NCBI GenBank assembly: GCA_949987705.1
Contig: OX465283.1
Location: forward strand, 48,336,953 to 48,400,952
Source: Thereva unica
Taxonomy: Eukaryota; Arthropoda; Insecta; Diptera; Therevidae
Direction of reading: 5' to 3'
DNA: 64,000 nucleotides
The position numbers and the translations under genes were made by a program. Shown here in pieces: positions 55,930 to 64,000 of this stretch; within the stretch, counting starts at the first letter, position 1; every line of letters starts with the position of its first letter. The notes under the pieces are model-generated. The model was not told where the DNA came from. It was given only the letters and a program-made list of their open reading frames with translations, and ran no database searches.

Positions 55930-57235
55930 TTTGCGACCTACGAGAGTACCTGGAGTTTTCGGCCAATGACCTCTTTGACTTCTATATCGAAGATTCTTTC
56001 TTTGGTGTCTTTGATGAACAGTAGGCTCTTCAGGCCAAGACGGAGTTGCACACCATACTTTCTAAAGGTGGCTTCAAGTAACGTAAATGACTAACCAATT
56101 CTTCAAACCTAATCGATGATATTCCGGAAGAGGATCGTGAAATAGTAGTTCCTGAAAAGCTAGAAACAGATTCAAACATTAAAATTTTAGGACTTAAATA
56201 GAATCCTGCGACAGATAATTTCACATTCTTAATACACAGACACAGATCGACAGCATTCTCTCAGACATAAGCCGTGTTTATGATTCAGTAGGCTAGCTAT
56301 CACCTACGACGATTATAGAGCAAATATTCTTGCCTGTAGCTTGCTAAGATTGGCTGGGATGAAGAGATACTTGCCGAGCTTCTTTAACAATATGGCAACG
56401 CTATCAGGAAGATCTAAATCACCTTAACAGCATCTAAATCAATCGATGAATCCACAGTCAAATCTTAAGCTGCACGGGTTTTGCAACGTTTCCTTAAACG
56501 CATATGCTGCAGTAGTATATCTCCGCGTCGTTTACGGACATAACAACATACAAGTATCGTTAATTCCTGCAAAAACCCGGGTCAGTCCCTTGAAAACTTA
56601 TATCGTTACCTCGCCGCCATGTGGCGCCGCATTATTAGCTGAGCTTCTAGCCTGGGTTTAACAGGATGCTTTAAAAGATATTCCTGTCTATATATGGTCT
56701 GATTCAACCGTGGTATTATCCTGGCTATAAGAGCATCCATTTAACTGGTAGGTGTTTATAGCTAACAGTTCACTCTGGCTTTGCTCGAGCAATATGGCAT
56801 CATATAAGGTCTGAAGATAATCCTTCTGACTAACGGAAGAGGCACAGTCAGATATTTCATCCGAAGATGCCTCGTCTGCTATCGCTACAAGGCGAAGGCG
56901 AAGAAAAAAATCATGTCGAATCGACCGGAAGACAGGGTGCGACCGTCGAAACCATTCACCTCACTTCGGAGGCCTCTGGGAAGTTGGCGTCAAATCGTTC
57001 AAACACCATTTTAAAAGTGTTGTTGGTGATCACAGGCTTTCCACAGAAGAAATGTTAACCTTGATAGCTCAGATCTAAGCGTGCCTGAACTCGCCCCCTT
57101 TCGTTCTATCAACCTTCAAGCATTAACGCCTGGTCATTTCTTTGTAGAAGGCAATATGCTTACTGTTCCGGAACCGAGCGTCATTGATAAACCCATAAAT
57201 CGACTAACGCGGTGGCAACTTGTTCCTCGTGTACG
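55930..57235 (+). pseudogene. BEL/Pao pol remnant: RT end, RNase H and integrase pieces
   Basis: In order: a catalytic box decayed to YIEDSFFGV (55983), QAKTELHTILSKGGFK, LETDSNIKILGLK-stop-NPATDNF near 56170-56210 (the BEL 'LG+.WNP..D.F' motif), then KLHGFCNVSLNAYAAVVYLR and SLIPAKTRVSPLKT of RNase H (56470-56610). A degraded SDSTVVLSWL follows near 56700. Finally come the integrase end segments HFGGLWEVGVKSF-like and VVGDHRLSTEEMLTLIAQ near 56955-57070 and LTPGHFFVEGNMLTVPEPSV near 57125. Many stops. Ends where repeat A begins. Confidence 0.87.
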
Positions 57236-57242
57236 AGAAACT

Positions 57243-59042
57243 TTGAGGCCTACATTTTTTTAAATGCCCCGGTTCAAATATAATGTACTAATGCTCTTTG
57301 TATGAGCGTGCATCGAGATAAATTCATTCCTGATTTTTAACACGCGTGAGGAAATGAGGCGAGGTGTGATTATAAATACGCAGTTGATGGGTCTGTTCTC
57401 TCTTACTTCTTTTGGGGCAGCAAAATTTCCAACTCGAAATGAGGTAAGATGAGTTTGTAAAATATAAATATACATCGTGGAGGCATAGCTTTCTTACTCT
57501 TACTCTGAGACAGTTTAATGCATATTAAAATCAATCTCGTGAACAAATCCTGCAATGGTATAGCTGTTTTCAAACCTCGTGACATCCCGCGCATGTTCCC
57601 CAGCTAAGCTCTTAAAAATGTTTAAAAGCTCAGACAAAAGCTTCAGTTAACTCCTCCTATAAAATCACTTGCTGCCTTGTAATCAGTCGCGACTGCGTAT
57701 TGCTAAAGGGAGGTGTATTTTTCTGAGACTTCAATGATTATTTAAAAAATTTACAAATTATGACTGAAAAACACCCGTTTTTATATATTTTTTTTATTTT
57801 AAGGTTTTTGTAATTTACACATATGCTATAGAAATAATTTGTAGCAATTTCTACTAAAAAATATGAAATTTGTATTTTTATCACTTTGATTACTAGATTG
57901 CTGACATTTTCCGCCAGTCGCATACGCGCTTCTGCTTGGGGAGGTTGTGTGGCTTGCGGCTGCGGAGAACTCTCAATTTATGAATGAAAATGCTCATATC
58001 TTTAAAAGAAAATTTTCGAGCAATTCTTTTAATTTATTATAAATTTAAGGATGAGAAATATTTAGCATAATTATAGTAAAATTATGCTTATTACCATGGA
58101 TAAACTGACTTGGTTGAGCAGGAGTTTTACATGTATTTAAAAGCTCTGCTCAACACATATAAAGATTAATTAACTTTATTCATTCGGCATGCGCGCATCC
58201 CTTCCCAAATTATTTTGTTGAGTTTTTTCTGCGTTTGTTGCCGTTTTAACTAAAAAGCGGGGAAATGATAGAACAATATTTTTAAAATTTGGCAATGAGG
58301 TGCGCAGAACTGTTCAAATTTTTTGTGTCACGGAGTTTGAAAAAATCTATACTTTGCCTTATTTGAAGTATGACATTGTAATGGCTCAGAAGAAAAAAGA
58401 GGCACCTCTTAAAAATTCATTTTATAATCATGTCCTACCCAACACTAGTGGGGAGACCTTCACGAAAATTTATTTAGAGTTACAAATTGTTCCTTTAGTG
58501 GAACTCTGTAGTATAGAGCCGAATGGTATGAACTTGTGTTTCCCCAGATTAACAGTGTTATGGAGGCAGAATATTGTTTGGATGGGAGTGCAGTACCTCA
58601 CTAGACCAATACTAAAGCAAGTATATTGTTACGGTGTTATTAACCATGTGTCTCGTGTGAACACCCAAAATGCAAGGACAGGAGACCATCGCTTTGAAAG
58701 GCGGAAGAAATTAAATAAAAACAAGTTCGCGCGAACTCATACGACATTGTAGATTTTTCCTTGTTTATGTACAACTTATCCAAAATTTTCCCGCCATCTG
58801 TACACTGATAAGAATTTTTTTCACCAAAATTATCGGCACTGGCATACCTGTAGTATAGGAAAAAATCCTGCCGAAGACTTCTGCTAAAACGGCTATGGTG
58901 CTATTGCAAAGGAATTTGAATTTGTCACGCTAAGAAAACTGTCGAGGCTAAAAAATCGCCTTCTGTTTAGGGCGACATCGAAGGCAAGACTCGTAATTTT
59001 CATCTTCTATTCGACCTATACCTTAACGAGTAACAAAATTAA
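57243..59042 (+). repeat. Unclassified dispersed repeat A, copy 2 (longer)
   Basis: Counterpart of 7631-8488, with the region 57550-58340 extra. The 150-codon frame at 58300-58752 lies in it; its LPNTSGETFTKI and IVWMGVQYLT parts have degraded equivalents in copy 1. No database family is recognised by eye. It starts at the point where the BEL/Pao integrase sequence breaks off, so it may have inserted there or be the element's own 3' region. Confidence 0.72.
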
Positions 59043-60025
59043 GTCAGAAAAAAGCGTTCGAATATTTTAAATCTTTGAGTCTTAATGTTCGAAGTTCTCT
59101 GTGGTATGAAGAATGGCCACAATATTAATACTATTTATACTGCCTTCAGCAAGGACACCACTATATTTTTATTCCTATTAAAATTTGGAATATTAGATCC
59201 AAGACTGAAGAACAAAGGTTATCACATTCGAAGGATTTCGCTTACATTTCTGGTGTACCTCAAGGTAGTCATCTACGCCCTCTTCTATTAAATATTTTCA
59301 TCTATGGCTTGTTAGAAAAATTAGACAATATCGTACATGTCTTTTACGCAGATGAAATTGATTTATCAAACAAATGTCAGGCAATCATCCTCTCATGTAA
59401 AAATAACAAACAATTGGAGCGTTATGATTATCTCAACGACTAGGTATTAAATTATGCTGATCAAATTGTAGATATACATATGTAGTAGGTGTTGTTTTCG
59501 ACAAAACATAAATTTTTTTTACCATGATGATATCTTTTGCCAGAGTTTGCAAGATTTTTGGCATTACAAAGTGAAAGACCACAGAATTCTACAATCTATG
59601 AATTACAAAAGCACTCTTTTGTTCTCTAACTGCCTCTATAAGTGAGATTCCACATTTCACATACATACATAAAAATCAACAGGATAGAATCAGTACAGAA
59701 GAAATGTCGCCTTTTTGCTCTAAATAATGTACACGACCCGCATGATTATGAAAGCCTACCACACTGCACACGGACAGGTTCAAAGAATTTGATCTCATGT
59801 CGCTGTCTTGTACGAAATAAATTACTTATCTCATGCCTTACCTCAGACATCTTAAATGGCAAGCTCAAAGTACACTTTCTGTCGGATATGATCAAATCCA
59901 ACAATGATACATCATGACATACAAGGCATACGAAACTACGATAAACGTACATATACCCACATCGTACTGAGTATGCAAGGACTGAGCCCGTCAACAGATG
60001 TTGTATGGTCTCCAACATCATAGAT
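59043..60025 (+). pseudogene. Non-LTR RT remnant (Jockey-like)
   Basis: 59236-59360 reads DFAYISGVPQGSHLRPLLLN, IFIYGLLEK and VFYADEIDL: the PQGS box and a catalytic YADE in place of YADD. At 59660-59890 comes IKINRIESVQKKCRLFALNN, LHTIYES-like and LISCLTSDILNGKL, the C-terminal 'IE.+Q..F.R...' region. Gaps between show loss of sequence. The family differs from the CR1-like copies. Confidence 0.75.
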
Positions 60026-60756
60026 CATGTTTCTCCCCTTTAATAAATAAAGCATTCTATAAAAGCAAACTTAGATCCCTACTGACATCTTAAATCCTAC
60101 TACTTTAACAATGTATGCTTAAGTTGTCGGATTAATTTAATTAAAATATTCCAGTACTGCTCCTGCACACTATGATAATTTTTGTACTCCTTTGCTATAT
60201 ACAGAGCTGGACTGGCCTACCAAGCTACCGGGAGTTTCAAAATGTTAAATCAAAATTAAACCTTTCTTTTCAAGTTCATTTCATTTTTTGTTAAATTTTC
60301 GATGTTGTTATGATCAAAAAAAAAATACTTATACGGTCCATCAATATCTCCATAGATGTTACCGAGGTATCAGTGAAGTGAAAGGGCCCTCAAAAAGAGT
60401 ATTTTTAATATGACGTGACTCCTTGGTATGCCCACTCCCTCGTTCTTGTTGCACGCTTCTTTGTTAGAGGGTTTAGTATTTATTATTTGTTTTTATATGT
60501 TTGCATGACTTATGCTGTAAACATTCCAAGGGCGACCAACGAATCGCTTTGCTCAGCGACTGTCAAAAACGAATAGAACACATCTTTTTTGTATGAAGCT
60601 GCACAATCTGCAAACCACTGCGATAACTACGCCGACAATCAATCAATGCAAGTTCAATTTCGTAGCCGTCGCCTGTCAAAGTTGCATGTGCGCTGTGGCA
60701 TGGGTTTATGTTGCTATTCTCGTGTGCTCCTGTGTGCGTGTATACAGCATACTCCC
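60026..60756. other. Non-coding stretch
   Basis: AT-rich; no recognised element. A 73-codon frame at 60593-60814 lacks motifs and overlaps the start of repeat C. Confidence 0.4.
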
Positions 60757-61340
60757 CAGTAGGACCGGTAAGCTTACAGAAGTACTGAAATCAGCACTTA
60801 CTGGTAAGGGGTAGGCCTTACCACACCCTTTTACAGAAGTGCTTACTTTTACACACGATGTCATAGGGGGTAAGGCCTTACTTTAGTACTAACCTTAGAG
60901 TACTTATAGAACTGCTCCTCTGTAAGGGGTATAGTAAGGCAGCAAATGGAACATTGCAAAAAGGGATATTCATGGGCGCCTGTGGATATGTGATCCGGTG
61001 TCGAAATGCTTTTATTTTGTTCATCTTTTACAAATGCCTTTTTTTCCAAGCCCGAGAGTGGCTTTACCTAAGCAGTCCCCCAACTAAATTCTCCACTTCT
61101 CCAAAGCTACTTGTCCTCCGTATCGAATGAGAGCCGGGCTATTGAGTATGCTAATGTCGCATTTTATGTCGACGAATATAATTGCCCGTTTTCTTTTTTT
61201 CTATAAAAGTTACGAAAACTCCAGGAAAGCTCCCTTGAGTCATCGGGCAGATTCTCACTTGTTTGGGTATAATTCTGGGCTACACCTTACCATCTGCCTT
61301 CTCTCGTAATGGGGTTTGTAAGGGCTCATCTCGCCAGTTT
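60757..61340. repeat. Dispersed repeat C, copy 1
   Basis: Shares CAGTAGGAC...TTACAGAAGTACTGAAAT, AGTAAGGGGTAGGCC-like, ACACACGATGTCATAGG and TTCTCACTTGTTTGGGT with 63685-64000. Rich in short inverted GTAAGG/CCTTAC motifs. About 230 bp of extra sequence lies in its middle compared with copy 2. Confidence 0.75.
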
Positions 61341-61635
61341 CACCTCCAATAGATGTATCAAATGGAAATACCAAAATTTTGAATTTGGCGAATCTTAACC
61401 CTGAAGTTTGGTAGGGTGGAACCATCACTTTTACATATTTAGATAGGTGACAATATTCTATGTACATAGGTGTCCTATCCGTGAAAACAGATTGTACAGT
61501 AATAAAAATACAGGGTGATTAATCCCGATATCCCGGTCCTAAATTTATTCTCAGTCCAGTTCTGGCTATATATGTAGTTTAAGAGTGCTGTGGTCAATAA
61601 ATAAATAATAATAACCATATTTCTTTTCTTTACAG
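61341..61635 (+). other. Presumed intron upstream of the Ig exon
   Basis: Non-coding; ends with a polypyrimidine run and TTTCTTTACAG, a good 3' splice acceptor. Confidence 0.6.
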
Positions 61636-61761
61636 GCGTAACAGCATCTAGTCACATTAATAACAATTTAAAGCATGAGCCTATGTTCATATCGCGATCA
61701 GAGACATTCAAATTCGTTGCCGGTGAAACAATACTACTACCTTGTGAGGTAGCAAATACAG
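61636..61761 (+). CDS. Exon of an Ig-superfamily cell-adhesion gene (klingon/lachesin-like)
   Basis: A 126-nt open exon is bounded by TTTCTTTACAG and AG|GTGAGT. In the frame set by two leading bases it encodes VTASSHINNNLKHEPMFISR then SETFKFVAGETILLPCEVAN and T, without stops. 'P.FISR...F...GETI.LPCEV.N' is the A-to-B strand region of an I-type Ig domain with its first cysteine, as in the klingon/lachesin/IgLON-like neural adhesion proteins of flies. Both introns are phase 1, the usual phase at Ig-domain boundaries, so the exon is symmetric. The residues before EPMF are low-complexity linker, perhaps just after a signal peptide exon. Other exons were not found in the window. The protein would act at the cell surface; the gene identity is inference. 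Confidence 0.8.
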
Positions 61762-63684
61762 GTGAGTACAGCGCCTGCTCTACATATACGAACATGGCGC
61801 TTAACTAGCAAATAATCACAGGAAAATTAAACCCAAACCAGTTCCATTTAGCCAAATAAATTAAAGTAAAAAGGTGATAAATAGTCACAAAAGTTCCTAA
61901 TATTAACACATTCACACAAATCGGAAATGTAGACCCGGTGCTCGTTATAATGAGCAAAGAACGCACAAGGACTCCGTCATTACACAATCCTGGCAAAAGT
62001 CGAGTTCACAACCAACTACAAGGTCAGAAAAAGGAGAAAAAAAAAACGGAAGAAACTCCCGCTCGTTCCTTTTTATGTCCTTGCGAAGTGAAAGCTTTTC
62101 CTCGTCTCTATGCTCATTAAATATAAATGACCCGGAGAATATACCCACAAAAAGGAGTTTTTATCGAGTAATTAGGTCGCTGAGTGTTGTGTGTTGTTGG
62201 CTATGTAGTCAATTTCTATTCATGGATATTTTAGCTCTCACCAATGTGTGTACAATTAAATCGCAAAGAAGTCATTCGCCACTTGTTTTTCCTAAGTGGA
62301 TGTACTTTTTACTGCGGATTTTTCTTTTATCTCTCAATTAAGCGAAGGCGCAGAAGATTCTGTTGAAAATTTCCACAATTTTTTTTTAGCACAATGAAAT
62401 TCAAGATGAAGTAGAGAGGTATATACCCAGCAAAAAGGAGCAGAATGTCCTTCTTTAAGAGTCCATTATATTTTCACTTTAAAACGGCTACCCTTATATG
62501 TAGGGCATTATCCTAGCTCTAGGCATAAACATTTCTACGTTGTTGGGGCAAAAATATTTTCTCTTATTTATCCTTGCCACAAATTCGGGTCAGTTAATGC
62601 TTTGTGCAAATGACAAAAAAAGGAGAAATGTGGTAAAAATATAACTTTTCCAATATAGCCACTCGAAAGCGAAAATAATTTCTGTTTTGACACTCGTGTT
62701 TAATTATTACAGCTGTAAAGATTGAAGTAGATTGGCCACATCCTGGAGATGAAAAGGGCAATTTTATTTGCTGGGAAATGGGAGCTGTGAATTAGCTTCT
62801 GTTTTGTGGCTTTCAGTTTGTTTTATTATGAACTTTTCAGTATCCATAAAATAAATTTTAAATATTTTGACATTGATGATATTTAAACCATACAATTTCC
62901 TCTCTGTTCCAATAATTAGTTAAGCGCTACTGGAAATCGATTTCAGTTCATTTGTTTGAAAATATGTATTAAGAAATAAACTATAATTATTAGTACGGGT
63001 CACTCATCTTGTGGGGTCTTTGTGTGTTATTTCAGCAAAAGATTGACCGCTGGGAAGGGCTATACATCATTTACATATGACTTTCTACAGCAGTGGTCGT
63101 AAATTTTTTTTCATTCGTACCCTTATGACGAAAATAATCATAAATTGTACCCCCAAATTACATATATATATACAGAGTGCACCGTGGCAGATTTGCAATT
63201 TCAAAATCGAATATATGCCAACCAATAGGGGAATGTACGGAAGAGGGATATAGGTCAGCGCGTCATACATGCGGATTTTTTGATCATGTGCCTCAGCTAG
63301 CATCGCAGTATTAAAGCCAACGATTTCCACTTAAATGGGTATATCAGCAAGCTAAATTGCATTGAAGAAAACTCGCAATTGACACATCAAAAAGCCCTGC
63401 AGAGTCAAGTATTTTACAATCCTGTCACCATTGATGATGATTGTTATCGTCGCAAGCTCAGTGGACCCTCGACATTGTGACTGAATATTGCCAAGCATGC
63501 CGCGCCGAACTATAGGTGCTTTCAGTAATCCAGTTGGCGCCTATTTGCTTTTGCATTTTTTTCATTAAAGCCAGCATGCGTTTGCACCGAGTTCATAAAT
63601 ACAGACATGCGAAGCAAGTGTGCGCAAGCTTTGCAAATTTTCTGATAGCCCTGCGAACATTTTCAAAGCAGAAGAGAACCCAGT
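61762..63684 (+). other. Presumed intron downstream of the Ig exon
   Basis: Starts with a consensus donor (GTGAGT). No further convincing exon. The rest is AT-rich with no recognised element until repeat C at 63685. Confidence 0.5.
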
Positions 63685-64000
63685 AGGGACTGTAAGGTTA
63701 CAGAAATACTGAAATAAGCACTTACTAGTAAGGGGTAGGCCTTTCAATACCCCTTACAGAAGTGCTTATTTTTACACACGATGTCATAGGAGGAGATTAG
63801 TTACATAAGTACTTACCTTAGAGTAGTTACAGAGCTGTAGTTGTAGCTGTAGCTCATCTTAGATCAGTTACAAATTACATATTACAAAAATATGAAAAAT
63901 GAGTCATCAGAAAAATTCTCACTTGTTTGGGTCTAATTCTGGATTACCCCTTACCAACTGCCTTCTCTTGCAATAGGTTGTATAAGGGCTCATCTAACAC
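63685..64000. repeat. Dispersed repeat C, copy 2, running off the window
   Basis: Matches copy 1 at 60757-61340 in the same orientation; ends at the same AAGGGCTCATCT motif near 63995, so most of the unit is present. Between 63830 and 63880 it has a short GTAGCTGTAG repeat instead of the longer middle of copy 1. Confidence 0.75.

Noticed and set aside
57243..57480. LTR of the BEL/Pao element at 55.9 kb
   Set aside because: The sequence recurs at 7631 without any BEL/Pao pol next to it and lacks TG...CA ends; kept as unclassified repeat A.
62713..62810. Possible next Ig exon after ATTATTACAG (VKIEVDWPHPGDEKGNF...)
   Set aside because: Acceptor-like start and correct phase, but the peptide lacks the Ig Trp core context and ends in a stop within 30 codons with no donor. 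Treated as chance.

Overview
This is AT-rich, repeat-dense nuclear DNA from an animal, almost certainly an insect and probably a fly. The reasons are the mix of BEL/Pao, CR1-like, LOA/R1-like, hAT and PIF/Harbinger-like elements, a mini-me/DINE-like repeat with a GACA tail, and a spliced neural Ig-domain exon. A tephritid-type fly is a guess from overall texture only. There is no prokaryotic content, no operon, no CRISPR array and no convincing multi-exon gene model. The window reads as a transposon graveyard. The only host coding sequence I can support is one 126-nt exon at 61636-61761 (+), encoding the start of an immunoglobulin domain. The DNA around it is probably intron of that gene.

Layout. 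0-7.3 kb: end of a hAT transposase, two TIR elements with 3-bp target duplications, then a 3.5-kb CR1-like retrotransposon on the minus strand. 7.6-19.5 kb: an unclassified repeat, then broken CR1-like copies on the plus strand, interrupted by a small TIR element, a mini-me-like repeat with a 118-bp minisatellite, and a Harbinger-like element. 19.5-27.1 kb: a BEL/Pao fragment (minus), two copies of an unclassified repeat, and a fold-back element containing two further TIR elements. 27.4-34.6 kb: pieces of a second non-LTR family (called CopyB here), broken by several large palindromes, one of which runs into a 200-N assembly gap. 34.9-38.7 kb: the best preserved element, a LOA/I-type retrotransposon with endonuclease, RT and RNase H (minus). 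40.4-42.4 kb: a sister copy of the second family (CopyA, plus) containing a Harbinger-like element with a transposase N-terminal remnant. 43-44.4 kb: nested MITEs. 46.2-51.6 kb: an R1/LOA-like copy split by a 3-kb hAT, which itself holds a TTA-flanked element and a tRNA-derived SINE. 52.2-64 kb: a composite inverted-repeat element, a decayed BEL/Pao pol, a second copy of the 7.6-kb repeat, another RT remnant, the Ig exon and two copies of a short repeat.

The most informative feature is nesting. Several insertions can be reconstructed to the base because an uninterrupted sister copy of the host element lies in the same window. CopyA and CopyB each carry an insertion that the other lacks, both flanked by TAA. 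At least eleven TIR elements here have an exact 3-bp duplication (mostly TAA/TTA/AAT), the size used by PIF/Harbinger transposases. Two of them still carry coding remnants resembling that superfamily's two proteins (transposase and Myb-like protein).
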